A stretch of 50,756 nt of DNA from an uncultured Mucilaginibacter sp. (GCF_903893715.1 NZ_CAITNG010000023.1:1-50756); one strand, 5' to 3'. Numbered from the stretch's first letter, positions 1 to 9,069 are shown. The notes: generated from the letters alone by a model not told the origin. Program-made: numbers and translations.

Positions 1-207
1 GCTTACACCTAAACAAATGCACATGCAAAAAAACATCAAAATAAAAACTTATAAAAGAGAAGTAAAACCTTTAATAAATAGTCAACTTAATTAACAATAA
101 TTGTATCACCAAATCAGTCAACTTTTTTCAGGACGTGACATGATCGTTGCTTGCGAGGCTATCGCACTGCGATTTAATTGCAACCGACATAGCGGGATGG
201 GATGGGA

Positions 208-2784
208 TTAACGGCCGCGCTTTGAAACGCGGAAGCGTTTGGGGCTGGTGGTTTGTTCTTTTGAGTCGTCGGGTTCGTATTGGCGGGCCATTTTGGCAAC
301 GCGTTCTTCGAGGGTTTCGGTAGTGAGCCTTTCGCGGCCCATACTGTCGACGAGGATGGGGAAGGCAAATGGTGAGGGTTTGTCGATCTGTTTGATGACG
401 AGTTTTTGGCCACTGATGCGTTGCAGGGCCTCCCGCAGCCTGAACTCTTCCAACTGGTAAGCCAGGGCTTCGTTATAAGCCTGCCGAACGAGGAGGTTAT
501 TGGGTTCGTACTCGGTAAACACATCGAACAAGAGCGATGACGAGGCTTGCAAATGCCGGCTTTTTACCGGTGCGCCGGGATAGCCCGTAAAGATGAGTCC
601 GCCGATATGGGCGATATCGCGGAAGCGGCGCCGGGCCATCTCGTTGGCGTTGAGGCTCTGCTGGATATCGGAAAGCAGGTTATCGATGGTAAAGAGGTTG
701 TTTTGGAGGGCTTCAAGCAGGGGGATATCGTCCTCGGTAAGCAGTTCGAAACCGTAATCGTTCATGGCGATGGAGAAACTGGCGCTCCTGATCCTGGCGA
801 TACGGTAGGCCAGCAAGGATGCCATGCCTTCGTGCACCAAACGGCCTTCGAAGGGGTAAAACAACAGGTGGTGCCCTTCGCGGGAATGGAGCGACTCGAT
901 GAGGAACTCGTTGCTGCGCGGCAGGTGGGACCCTTCAGCCTGAATGTTGAACAGGGGTTGTAATGCCTTTACTTCGACATCGGTAGCGGCGTTCCTCGCC
1001 ACTTCGTCGAGCTTTTGGCGCAAGACAGCGGAGAGTTGAGACGAGAGGGGCATACGGCCGCCCATCCAACTGGGGATGAGGCCCTTTTTCTTGTTGGACT
1101 TTTTGACATAGGCCGACATCTCTTTCATCTGGATGAACTCGAGGCTGCGGCCCGCAAACCAGAAGTTGTCGCCCGGCTTTAGTTTGGAGATGAAGGACTC
1201 TTCGATGGTGCCCAGGCTGCCGCCGCTTAACCAGCGTACGCGGATGCTGACATCGCTGGTGATGGTACCGATACTGAGACGGTGGCGCATAGCCACGCGA
1301 CGATTGTTCACCTTGTAGAGACCGTCGACGATCTCGACCTTGAGGAACTCATCATAGCTGGCCAATGTTTTGCCGCCATGGGTGATGAAGTCGAGCAGTT
1401 CGTTAAACTCGGGCAGGGTCAAATCCGCGTAGGCGAAGGTGGTTTTTACCTCCTTAAACAGTTGGGCGGGATAGAAGCCATCGGATACCGCGAGGGTAAC
1501 CATATACTGGATGAGTACGTCGAGCGCCAGCAGCACCGGGTCGCGGCTTTCGTATATACCGGCCTTCATGGCTTGTTTAAGGGCCGCGCCTTCCAATAGC
1601 TCCAGCGAATGGGTAGGCACAAAGTAAGCCTTAGATACGGCTCCCGGATGGTGGCCGCTACGCCCGGCACGCTGCATAAAGCGGGCCACGCCTTTGGGGC
1701 TGCCAATTTGCACCACAGTATCGACGGGGCGGAAATCGACACCGAGGTCGAGGCTGGAGGTGCAGACTACTACTTTGAGAGAGCCGTTGTGCAGGGCCTG
1801 CTCCACCCAGGCACGCAGGTCGTTGTCCAACGAGCCGTGATGCATGGCCATGATACCGGCGTATTCGGGGTACTTGTCGAGTATGGCATGGTACCAAATT
1901 TCGGACATGGAGCGGGTATTGGTGAAGATGAGGGTGGTTTTGCTGCGGGCCACAATATCCATTACCTGCGGCAGCAGCTTGATGCCGATATGGCCTGCCC
2001 ATGAATAGGTTTCGACGCTTTCGGGGATGACGGATTCGATGACGATCTTCTTCTCCACGTCGGCAAGTATCATCCGGGTTTGGGATGGTGGGGTATCCAA
2101 ACCTAAGAGTACCTGCGCGGCTTGTTCCAGGTTACCGATGGTGGCGCTGATGCCCCAGATTTTGAGCCGTAAGTCTTGGGTTTGAAGTCCTAAGTCGGAG
2201 GATGAGGAGATATGTTCTTTGACATATTGTTGTTTGAGCGCCTTGAGACGGGACAGGCCCAGTTCGACCTGTACGCCGCGTTTGGTGCCTAAGAGTTCGT
2301 GCCACTCGTCGGTAACCAGTACCTGCAGGTTTTGGAACAGTTTAGGGTATTCTTTTTGGGCCAGCATGAGGTGCAGGCTTTCGGGGGTGGTGAGCAGTAC
2401 CTCGGGCAGCTTTTTGCGCAGCGCTTGTTTCTCGGATGCGGGGGTGTCACCGGTGCGGGTGGCTATTTTCCAGGGTAGTTCGAGGTCGTCGCAAACCTGT
2501 TGCATGGCTTTGCGGATGTCGTTGGTAAGTGCCCGCAACGGGGTTATCCAGAGCATCATCAGGCCGTTGTTTTGACGGGTTTTGTAATCGGTTGGGTAGC
2601 GGTTGATGTATTCGGCCAGGAATGGCAAAAACATGGCAAAGGTTTTACCGCTGCCGGTAGGTGCATTGAGCAAACCCGAATATCCCGAAAGGTAGGCCTC
2701 TTCCATTTGCAACTGAAAAGCGAATTGCTCCCAGTTTTTGGTTTGGAACCATTGCCTTATGATTTGTTGCCCGGGTGTTTGCAT
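208..2784 (-). CDS. Ligase-associated DEXH-box DNA helicase (Lhr family)
   Basis: 858 aa superfamily 2 helicase. Seen: Walker A APTGSGKT at residues 41-48, DEWH box at 159-162, SAT motif at 213-215, and motif VI QRAGRSGHHPG near 372, followed by a long C-terminal region of the Lhr type. In this family the helicase normally works in DNA repair with an ATP-dependent DNA ligase, a nuclease of the metallo-beta-lactamase fold and a phosphoesterase. None of those partners is in the window, but they could lie beyond the left edge, which is only 207 nt downstream of the stop. The start at MQTPGQQ is the first ATG of the frame. Odd: the loop between DEWH and SAT (about residues 195-206) is encoded by a 7-nt-periodic sequence, see findings. 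Family assignment is firm; the exact pathway is inferred. Confidence 0.9.
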   Translation of the reverse strand: MQTPGQQIIRQWFQTKNWEQFAFQLQMEEAYLSGYSGLLNAPTGSGKTFAMFLPFLAEYINRYPTDYKTRQNNGLMMLWITPLRALTNDIRKAMQQVCDDLELPWKIATRTGDTPASEKQALRKKLPEVLLTTPESLHLMLAQKEYPKLFQNLQVLVTDEWHELLGTKRGVQVELGLSRLKALKQQYVKEHISSSSDLGLQTQDLRLKIWGISATIGNLEQAAQVLLGLDTPPSQTRMILADVEKKIVIESVIPESVETYSWAGHIGIKLLPQVMDIVARSKTTLIFTNTRSMSEIWYHAILDKYPEYAGIMAMHHGSLDNDLRAWVEQALHNGSLKVVVCTSSLDLGVDFRPVDTVVQIGSPKGVARFMQRAGRSGHHPGAVSKAYFVPTHSLELLEGAALKQAMKAGIYESRDPVLLALDVLIQYMVTLAVSDGFYPAQLFKEVKTTFAYADLTLPEFNELLDFITHGGKTLASYDEFLKVEIVDGLYKVNNRRVAMRHRLSIGTITSDVSIRVRWLSGGSLGTIEESFISKLKPGDNFWFAGRSLEFIQMKEMSAYVKKSNKKKGLIPSWMGGRMPLSSQLSAVLRQKLDEVARNAATDVEVKALQPLFNIQAEGSHLPRSNEFLIESLHSREGHHLLFYPFEGRLVHEGMASLLAYRIARIRSASFSIAMNDYGFELLTEDDIPLLEALQNNLFTIDNLLSDIQQSLNANEMARRRFRDIAHIGGLIFTGYPGAPVKSRHLQASSSLLFDVFTEYEPNNLLVRQAYNEALAYQLEEFRLREALQRISGQKLVIKQIDKPSPFAFPILVDSMGRERLTTETLEERVAKMARQYEPDDSKEQTTSPKRFRVSKRGR

Positions 2785-2820
2785 TTGGTTTACGAAGGTG
2801 GTTTAAAAAGTATAAGGTAC

Positions 2821-2851
2821 AAAAAAAGTCCTGCCGATGAGGGCAGGACTT
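2821..2851 (-). terminator. Rho-independent terminator of the OmpA gene
   Basis: Ten-base perfect inverted repeat (AAGTCCTGCC at 2826-2835 and GGCAGGACTT at 2842-2851) with a 6-nt loop. Read on the minus strand the stem is followed by a run of seven T, as expected 30 nt after the OmpA stop codon. Confidence 0.85.
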
Positions 2852-2880
2852 CTATATTTTAAATTTGTATTTGCTACAAA

Positions 2881-4254
2881 TTATTTTTTGAACTCAACGC
2901 GACGGTTTAATTCGCGACCAGCTTCAGTAGAGTTATCAGCTACAGGGTTAGTTTCGCCGTAACCTTTAACTTTAATGTGTTTAGCTTCAACACCAGAGTT
3001 AACCAAGTAAGTTTTTACTGCGTTAGCACGGTCTTTAGATAAACGTAAGTTGTGAGCAGCAGTACCTTCTGAAGAAGCATAACCAGCTACGGTGATAGTC
3101 TTTTTAGAAGACCTCAAATCAGCTGAAGTAGCATCCAAAATAGGGAATGCAGTTGGACGTAAGCCCGAGCTATCAAATTCAAATTGGATGTTAGCATAAG
3201 CAGTTGGAACGGCAGCGCCTTGAACCACAGCACCTTTCCTCATGAACACTGAAGTATCAATAGGAGCAGGTATTTTCAACGGGCAACCTGAACCATCAAC
3301 TACAGTACCTGCAGGAGTGTTAGGGCATTTGTCGAATTGATCGGCAACGCCATCACCGTCAGAATCTTTCTTCAGGTCATCAACTGCTTTTTCAACATTG
3401 CTTACACGGCCTTTTAATGCTTGAACTTCCTGACGTAAAGTTGGATCGTTCAATTCATCATACATCATGGCAACAGGGTTAACCCAATCTAAGTTAGGTT
3501 TAGCAGATGAGCCTAAAGAAACCTCTAAACCACCATATGCATAGGAATATTTATCCTTGTGTAATGGAGTCGCCGGGTTTTTAATACCGTCGAAGTAATC
3601 ACCGTCAACAAAATTTTCAGTATACCCAAAGTTAAGAGCAACGCGGTCGGATAAACGAAACTTAACACCTAAGCCTACTGGTACAAACATTTCTTTGGCA
3701 TAAGTATTGCTACCATTGTGTTTGTTTTTGTTGTCAATAGTTGTACCATTTGCCAGGGTAAGAACAGGATTATAAGCAACTAAGCCTAAACCACCTGTAA
3801 AGTAAAAATTAATTGCATTTTTACGACGTAAGTAATCAATAGTAGCAACGTTTACAACTGCATCCAAAGAGCCTGCATAGGCAATAGTTGTTGTGAAAGA
3901 TGATACGCCGGCACGAGGTGTAGAATTAGTACCACCTACCTGGCTACCATAACCCATGATGTCGGCTTGTAAACCAAATGAATGAGCAAGTTGCTTCCTG
4001 ATAGTTAAATCATAACCAAAGTTAGCAGTGTAATCAGTAGTACCGTTGGTACCGCCAGTTGCCAAAAACGGAGAAGTTACACCAGCATTGATACCAATGT
4101 TCCAAGTCCTGTACTGTGCCCTGCCACCAAATATCTTGGCAGCAGTTGTAGACGCATGTGATGTATCAGACGACGATTGTGCAATTGCTGCACCTGCTGC
4201 CACCAAAGATACAAATGACAAAGCGACTGTTTTCTTTAATGTAGAATAATTCAT
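2881..4254 (-). CDS. OmpA family outer-membrane protein with TSP type-3 repeats
   Basis: 457 aa from the preferred start MNYSTLKKTVALSF. A longer reading from 4338 adds 28 residues without signal-peptide character and crosses the likely promoter. Seen: N-terminal signal peptide ending near AIAQS; a region rich in aromatic residues and alternating strands fitting an outer-membrane beta-barrel (about 40-270); a short coiled stretch with a calcium-binding type-3 repeat (DSDGDGVAD, CPNTPAG); and a C-terminal OmpA peptidoglycan-binding domain (ANIQFEFDSS, LSKDRANAVK, ELNRRVEF). The product should tie the outer membrane to peptidoglycan. It stands alone between the helicase and the divergent peptidase, with its own terminator and probable promoter. 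Very abundant OmpA proteins of this build are normal in Bacteroidota. Confidence 0.9.
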   Translation of the reverse strand: MNYSTLKKTVALSFVSLVAAGAAIAQSSSDTSHASTTAAKIFGGRAQYRTWNIGINAGVTSPFLATGGTNGTTDYTANFGYDLTIRKQLAHSFGLQADIMGYGSQVGGTNSTPRAGVSSFTTTIAYAGSLDAVVNVATIDYLRRKNAINFYFTGGLGLVAYNPVLTLANGTTIDNKNKHNGSNTYAKEMFVPVGLGVKFRLSDRVALNFGYTENFVDGDYFDGIKNPATPLHKDKYSYAYGGLEVSLGSSAKPNLDWVNPVAMMYDELNDPTLRQEVQALKGRVSNVEKAVDDLKKDSDGDGVADQFDKCPNTPAGTVVDGSGCPLKIPAPIDTSVFMRKGAVVQGAAVPTAYANIQFEFDSSGLRPTAFPILDATSADLRSSKKTITVAGYASSEGTAAHNLRLSKDRANAVKTYLVNSGVEAKHIKVKGYGETNPVADNSTEAGRELNRRVEFKK

Positions 4255-4292
4255 AATTTTAAGATTAAACAATTTAATTGTGATTTTTTTTT

Positions 4293-4300
4293 CAAATTTA
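4293..4300 (-). promoter_or_regulatory. Probable -7 element of the OmpA promoter
   Basis: CAAATTTA on the plus strand reads TAAATTTG on the minus strand, matching the Bacteroidota -7 consensus TAnnTTTG. A CAAA (minus TTTG) at 4324-4327 could be the -33 element, with a slightly long spacer of 23 nt. The leader would be about 30-35 nt. Confidence 0.4.
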
Positions 4301-4406
4301 GTTAATATGTTTGAAACGTTTACCAAACACCGTTCCAAATTTTATTATTATTTGTAAAAAAAAATAAAAAAAAAGGTACGGATTAATTTTAAATACCCCC
4401 CAAATA

Positions 4407-5696
4407 ATGAAATACTTACTTATTAGTCCTGATTTATTTACAAATAATAGAAATAATTTCTCAGAACGATTAAAGCCCCAATCTATCGCCATTTTCAATT
4501 CAAGTGATGAATTTCCAAGAAGTGGCGATCAGGCCTTCATTTTTAAGCAAAATGCCGACTTTTTTTACCTAACGGGTATCGATCAGGAGCAATGTGCCCT
4601 CATTTTATTCCCGGATTGTCCTAATCCGCTGTACAAACAAGTACTATTTTTAAGACAAACCAACGAAAACATCGCCGTTTGGGAAGGACATAAGTATACC
4701 AAAGAGGAAGCTACTGCCACGTCAGGCATTACTGCCGTTTATTGGATCGACGATTTTGACAATATCCTCCACAGTATCATCCATTACGCCACCAATATCT
4801 ACCTCAATACCAACGAGAACGACCGCTATACCCATACCGTTGTATACAAAGACCTACGCTTTGTAAAACAAATGCAGGAACAATACCCTTTGCATACCTA
4901 CCTCCGTTCGGCGACAATTTTACGTGAACTCCGTGCCATAAAGTCAGCCACCGAGGTGGAGTTGACCCAAAAGGCCTGTTCTATCACCCGCGACGCCTTT
5001 ATCCGTGTCCTCAAATTCGTTAAGCCCGGCGTTGGCGAGTGGGAGATCGAGGCCGAGATCATCCACGAGTTCATCAAACAACGGGCTACCGGCCATGCTT
5101 ATACCCCAATTATCGCATCCGGGCCTAACGCCATTGTGCTCCACTACATCGAGAACAACGCCGTTTGTAAGGATGGCGACGTTATCCTGTTCGACTTTGG
5201 CGCCGAATACGCCAACTACAACGCCGACATGAGCCGCTCCGTACCCGTTAACGGCCGCTTTACCAAACGCCAGCGCGACGTGTACAATGCTGTGCTGCGC
5301 GTAATGAACGAGGCCAAAAAGATGCTCGTTGCAGGCACCATCTGGAACGAATACCACGACGAAGTAGGCAAGATCATGACCTCCGAACTCATAGGTCTCG
5401 GTTTACTCACCAAACACGACGTCGAAAAGCAGGACCCTTTGCTGCCCGCCTATAAAAAGTACTTCATGCATGGCACCTCGCACCATTTAGGTATCGACGT
5501 GCACGACTTTGCCAGCCGCTACCAGCCCTTTGCTGAAGGCAACATCTTGACCTGCGAACCCGGCATCTATATCCCGGCCGAAGGTTTGGGCATCCGCCTC
5601 GAAAACGATATCCTTATCACCAGGGGCGGCAATATCGACCTGATGGCCAATATCCCCATCGAAGCCAACGAGATTGAGCATATCATGAACTCATAG
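4407..5696 (+). CDS. pepP: Xaa-Pro aminopeptidase (M24B family)
   Basis: 429 aa, typical length for aminopeptidase P, a cytoplasmic dinuclear-metal peptidase that removes an N-terminal residue preceding proline. Seen: an AMP_N-like N-terminal domain (PRSGDQAFIFKQNADFFYLTG) and a pita-bread catalytic domain with all five metal ligands: two Asp in LFDFGAEY and NADMSRS (about residues 263 and 274), His in HGTSHHLG (about 355), Glu in CEPGIYIP (about 384) and Glu in RLENDILIT (about 398). It is divergent from the OmpA gene, and its 3' end overlaps the convergent meaB gene by 14 bp. The start is the ATG at 4407, behind a C-rich stretch with no clear Shine-Dalgarno site. Confidence 0.92.
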   Translation: MKYLLISPDLFTNNRNNFSERLKPQSIAIFNSSDEFPRSGDQAFIFKQNADFFYLTGIDQEQCALILFPDCPNPLYKQVLFLRQTNENIAVWEGHKYTKEEATATSGITAVYWIDDFDNILHSIIHYATNIYLNTNENDRYTHTVVYKDLRFVKQMQEQYPLHTYLRSATILRELRAIKSATEVELTQKACSITRDAFIRVLKFVKPGVGEWEIEAEIIHEFIKQRATGHAYTPIIASGPNAIVLHYIENNAVCKDGDVILFDFGAEYANYNADMSRSVPVNGRFTKRQRDVYNAVLRVMNEAKKMLVAGTIWNEYHDEVGKIMTSELIGLGLLTKHDVEKQDPLLPAYKKYFMHGTSHHLGIDVHDFASRYQPFAEGNILTCEPGIYIPAEGLGIRLENDILITRGGNIDLMANIPIEANEIEHIMNS

Positions 5697-6564
5697 CGTT
5701 ATAGGTATCGGCAAAACTGTAGATGTTGAACCCCTCTTTATCCAAAGCTCCGGCAATTGTTTGTTGGAGCTTTGCTTTATCTACCGTAGCCATTCTCTTT
5801 TGTTGTATCCGTCTGTATACTTTTTCAGACAGTAGGAAAACCTTCTTGTCGTTCGGCCCGGTTTTGCCTGCCAGCAGGTAAGCCGCCACATCGGCAACGC
5901 CCGTATTGTTCAGGGCGCTGGTTTTGAATACCGGTATATCGGCATGTTTTTGGCTCACCATCTTCTTCACATTGGCGGCAAAGGCATCAGCCCCCTCGCG
6001 GTCGGCTTTGTTGATGACGAAGGCATCCGCAATCTCCATCAGGCCCGATTTAATATGCTGTATCTCGTCCCCCGCCTCCGGCACCAGCACCACAATGCAC
6101 CTGTCGGCCAGGCCGGCAATATCGATCTCGCTCTGGCCCACCCCTACCGTCTCCACAAACACATAGTCAAAGCCGCTTGCCCGCAGCACATCCGCCATCT
6201 CGATGGTCTTTACGCTCAGGCCCCCAACCGCACCTCGGGTAGCTATCGACCGGATAAAAATGTCCGGGTGGTTAAAATGCGCCGACATCCTGATCCTGTC
6301 GCCCAACAGCGAACCTAAGTTAAAGGGCGAAGTCGGGTCCACCGCCAGCACGGCTATCTTTTTGCCATGCTGCAGCAGCTCGGCTATCAGGGCGTTCACC
6401 AGCGTGCTCTTGCCCGCCCCGGGCGGCCCGGTTACCCCCACAACAGGCACCTCCCGCTCAAACCGCAGGCCCTTCAATATGGCCTCCGCCCCCGGCAGGT
6501 CGTTCTCCACCACCGTCAGCAGCCTGGCCACCCGCTTAAAATCAATCCTATCTGCTAAAATCAT
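5683..6564 (-). CDS. meaB: Methylmalonyl-CoA mutase-associated GTPase MeaB (ArgK family)
   Basis: 293 aa G3E-family GTPase that guards and reloads adenosylcobalamin-dependent mutases. Seen: Walker A GPPGAGKST at residues 46-54, a DPTSPF segment, the ETVGVGQSE switch region typical of MeaB/ArgK, and the base-recognition motif NKAD. A methylmalonyl-CoA mutase gene is the usual neighbour but is not in this window, so the partner must be elsewhere. The stop overlaps the end of pepP on the opposite strand. Upstream lies a repeat-rich spacer with no gene that could share its promoter. Confidence 0.9.
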   Translation of the reverse strand: MILADRIDFKRVARLLTVVENDLPGAEAILKGLRFEREVPVVGVTGPPGAGKSTLVNALIAELLQHGKKIAVLAVDPTSPFNLGSLLGDRIRMSAHFNHPDIFIRSIATRGAVGGLSVKTIEMADVLRASGFDYVFVETVGVGQSEIDIAGLADRCIVVLVPEAGDEIQHIKSGLMEIADAFVINKADREGADAFAANVKKMVSQKHADIPVFKTSALNNTGVADVAAYLLAGKTGPNDKKVFLLSEKVYRRIQQKRMATVDKAKLQQTIAGALDKEGFNIYSFADTYNAMSS

Positions 6565-6620
6565 CCAATCGATACCTTATATATAGCACTATTCCTCTTT
6601 ATCCTTTCACCCGCCAACCC

Positions 6621-6880
6621 AATGACTAATGACCCTTTTAACCGCCGAAGCTTTAGCGTAGGAGGTAATGACCAATGACCACATAGGGGGGAAAAAGTAG
6701 GAAATATTTCAGACCTCTCCTCTTCCTGCCACTTATTACCCCGCCAAACAATGACCCAATGACCAATGACGGAACAAAGGGGGGAAAAAGTAGGATTTAA
6801 AAATATATTTTCCATTACTGCCACTCGCCACTGCAACTGCCACTCTTCCCACAGGGGGGAAAAAGTAAGAAATATTTCAA
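6621..6880. repeat. Heptad arrays and three copies of a G6A5 motif
   Basis: This gene-free spacer holds AATGACC units stepped by 7 nt at 6621-6634, 6667-6680 and 6750-6771. It also holds three copies of a motif starting GGGGGGAAAAAGTA, at 6686, 6779 and 6854. Copies 1 and 3 share GAAATATTTCA at their ends (to 6711 and 6880). A CGAAGCTTTAGCG phrase lies near 6646. Copy spacing is 93 and 75 nt. From 6881 to 7013 I see only AT-rich sequence. Confidence 0.7.
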
Positions 6881-7013
6881 CTTTCATTTCTCCCTGTTCT
6901 TTCATCATTGTTCCTTGCTCTAAACCCTACAAGATACGAGTTTTTAATGACTTCTACAAAAAACAATGTTTTATATAGCTAAAACTGTTAGTAACTTTTG
7001 TTGCCTTTATCCA

Positions 7014-7043
7014 TTGACTTTTTCAGCGACATAGTTATTTTTG
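7014..7043 (+). promoter_or_regulatory. Bacteroidota-type promoter of the R-M operon
   Basis: TTG at 7014-7016 (-33) and TATTTTTG at 7036-7043 (-7, matching TAnnTTTG) are exactly 19 nt apart, the consensus spacing. Transcription would start near 7050, giving a very short leader before the ATG at 7066. Confidence 0.6.
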
Positions 7044-7070
7044 ACATAATTTGTCAACAACCACTATGTC
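7028..7070. promoter_or_regulatory. Nested dyad, probable autoregulatory operator
   Basis: Two perfect inverted repeats share the centre base 7049: GACATAGT (7028-7035) with ACTATGTC (7063-7070), and TTGACA (7041-7046) with TGTCAA (7052-7057). Overall 17 of 21 symmetric positions pair. The dyad covers the -7 element, the probable transcription start and the ATG of the HTH gene, as expected for a self-repressing regulator. Confidence 0.65.
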
Positions 7071-7377
7071 AACCTATTCATTTGGCGAAAAACTACGGCA
7101 ATTGCGCGAAGATGGTGCTTTGCCATTGCGTAAGGTTGCCGTTTTGGCTGATATCGACCCCGCCATTTTAAGCAAGATAGAACGCGGCCAGCGCCGTGCC
7201 ACCCGCGAACAGGTTACAAAACTGAGCGAAGTTTTTAATGTTATGGATAACGACCTGGTGATAGCCTGGCTGTCGGACAAAATAGTTTACGAGGTTGAGG
7301 ACGAGGACACGGCTTTAACGGCCTTGCTGGTTGCCGAAGAAAAAGTACGATACATCACTAAAAACAAGGCGAAATAA
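7066..7377 (+). CDS. XRE-family helix-turn-helix regulator of the R-M operon
   Basis: 103 aa from ATG 7066 (MSTYSFGEKLRQLRE). An upstream TTG at 7051 would add five residues but lies inside the operator dyad. Seen: an N-terminal HTH of the Cro/C1 type (about residues 5-62) with KVAVLADIDPAILSKIERG as the recognition region, then a Glu-rich tail with no other domain. The gene is followed after one nucleotide by mod, so it is the first gene of a mod-res operon. Its position and the dyad at its promoter suggest a role like that of controller (C) proteins, which delay the nuclease while the host is methylated. That role is inferred; C proteins are usually about 80 aa and best known from type II systems. 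Confidence 0.85.
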   Translation: MSTYSFGEKLRQLREDGALPLRKVAVLADIDPAILSKIERGQRRATREQVTKLSEVFNVMDNDLVIAWLSDKIVYEVEDEDTALTALLVAEEKVRYITKNKAK

Positions 7378-7378
7378 T

Positions 7379-9069
7379 ATGCCCACTTTATACTTTAAAG
7401 GTAAAACATTTGTGCAAAACCACCACTTAGCGGTTAAGTACCATCAATTGGTGCCTAAAAAGGAGCTGAGTTTAACCGACAAGGTGTCCCTGCACGATAA
7501 CCTGATCATACAGGGCGATAACCTCAAGGCACTTAAAGCTTTGTTGCCTACCTACGCAGGCAAAATAAAGTGCATCTATATCGATCCTCCGTACAATACC
7601 GGAAACGAGAATTGGGTCTACAACGACAATGTGAATAGCCCGATGTTACAAGAATGGTTGGGTACTGTAGTGGATAAAGAAGACCTAACGCGGCACGACA
7701 AATGGCTGTGTATGATGATGCCACGTTTGAAGCTTTTAAAAGAATTGATGAGTGAGTACGGTGCAATCTTTATATCTATTGATGATAATGCGTTGGGGAA
7801 TCTACTTAATATTTGCAATGAAATATTGGAGAAGAAAACTTTATAGCCACACTACCAAGAATAACAAAGAAGGCTGGTAAAACAACTGGTAGTATCGCAA
7901 AAAATACAGATTATGTTGTGGCGTACAAGGGATATGCAAACATTGAGTTGGCTCCAAATATTTTGGATGTAGAAGATTATGAAGAAGAAGATGAATTTGT
8001 CGACGAAAGAGGGAAATATAAATTAAGTCAAACACTTGATTATGGTTCTATTCAGTACAGTCGTTCATTGGACTATGAAATAACTTTAGGGGGCCATATT
8101 TTCAGACCGGGGTCAGTTTCCAAAGCTGAAATGGAAAAGAGAATCCAGGAAAATCCCAAAAGCGATTTTTGCTGGCGATGGAGTAAAGATTTATTTGAAT
8201 TTGGGTTGGAAAATAAATTCGTTGTCGTTAAGGAGTCGAAGAATGGCAAACGGATTTATACAAAGACTTATGCTAATGCCACTATTAAGAAAAGAGATAG
8301 CAGCTACTATATTGATATAATTCAAAGAACAAAGAAGGTAACAACTTTAGAATTTATAGAAAATGAATATTCCAATGATAACTCAAGAAAAGAGATAGAG
8401 TCTATTTTTGGCCGTAGAGCGTTTGAATATTCAAAACCTACGTCACTGATAAAAAAGATATTCTCAATAGCAACGGACAGAGATTCAATAGTCCTTGATA
8501 GTTTTTCTGGGTCAGGCTCTTCAGCCCATGCCTTATTAGCACTTAACAAAGAGGATGGTGGAAATCGGAAATTTATTTTAGTAGAACAGGAAGACTATGC
8601 CAATACGGTTACTGCTGAACGCGTTCGACGAGTAATCAAAGGTACGGGCGCATCAAAGAATGAAAACTTAAAAAATGGATTAGGAGGCACATTTAGCTAT
8701 TTTGAGTTAGGCGACCCTATTGAAATGGAAAGCCTGCTAAAAGGTAATAACCTGCCAACTTATACCGAGTTTGCACGTTATATATTTTATACTGCCACCG
8801 GTTACGAATTTGAGCAGGATAAAATAAACCCCGAAACAGGTTTTATAGGCGAAACAAAAAATTACGAAGTGTACATGTTTTACAAGCCCGATATTGAATG
8901 GCTTAAACGTAATGCCCTAACGTTAGATACCATAGAAAAGATGCCAAAATATAAAGGCAAAAAGCGTTTGGTTTTTGCCCCGGCTAAATATGTTGACGAT
9001 ACTACTTGTGACCATAACCATTTGGATTTTTGCCAGCTACCTTACGAAATTTACCGTATCCAGCAATGA
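7379..9069 (+). pseudogene. mod: Type III restriction-modification DNA methyltransferase Mod, frameshifted
   Basis: Two reading frames together make a 563-aa beta-class adenine-N6 methyltransferase. Seen: catalytic motif DPPYNTG at residues 69-75 in the first frame, then the SAM-binding motif SFSGSGSS near residue 377 in the second. The order IV before I is typical of Mod subunits. One T appears to be missing at about 7826-7828: adding it turns the ILEKKTL-stop reading into IFGEENFIATLPR, which joins the second frame. The segment between the motifs (about 7850-8480), where the target recognition domain lies, is visibly more AT-rich than the gene ends. The stop overlaps the res start by ATGA. 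If the indel is real, neither methylation nor Res activity would be expected; it may be a sequence error. Confidence 0.85.

Noticed and set aside
1..207. Left-edge sequence with a small ATCGCA/TGCGAT dyad
   Set aside because: The arms are only 6 bp and no T run or gene context supports a function; I see no credible ORF here.
6686..6880. Possible short CRISPR array
   Set aside because: Only three copies, unequal spacing, diverged middle copy, spacers related to each other, and no cas genes in the window.
6561..6908. 115-codon minus-strand ORF upstream of meaB
   Set aside because: It is the translation of the repeat spacer (the phrase TFSPL recurs because the DNA motif recurs), has no family resemblance, and overlaps the meaB start.
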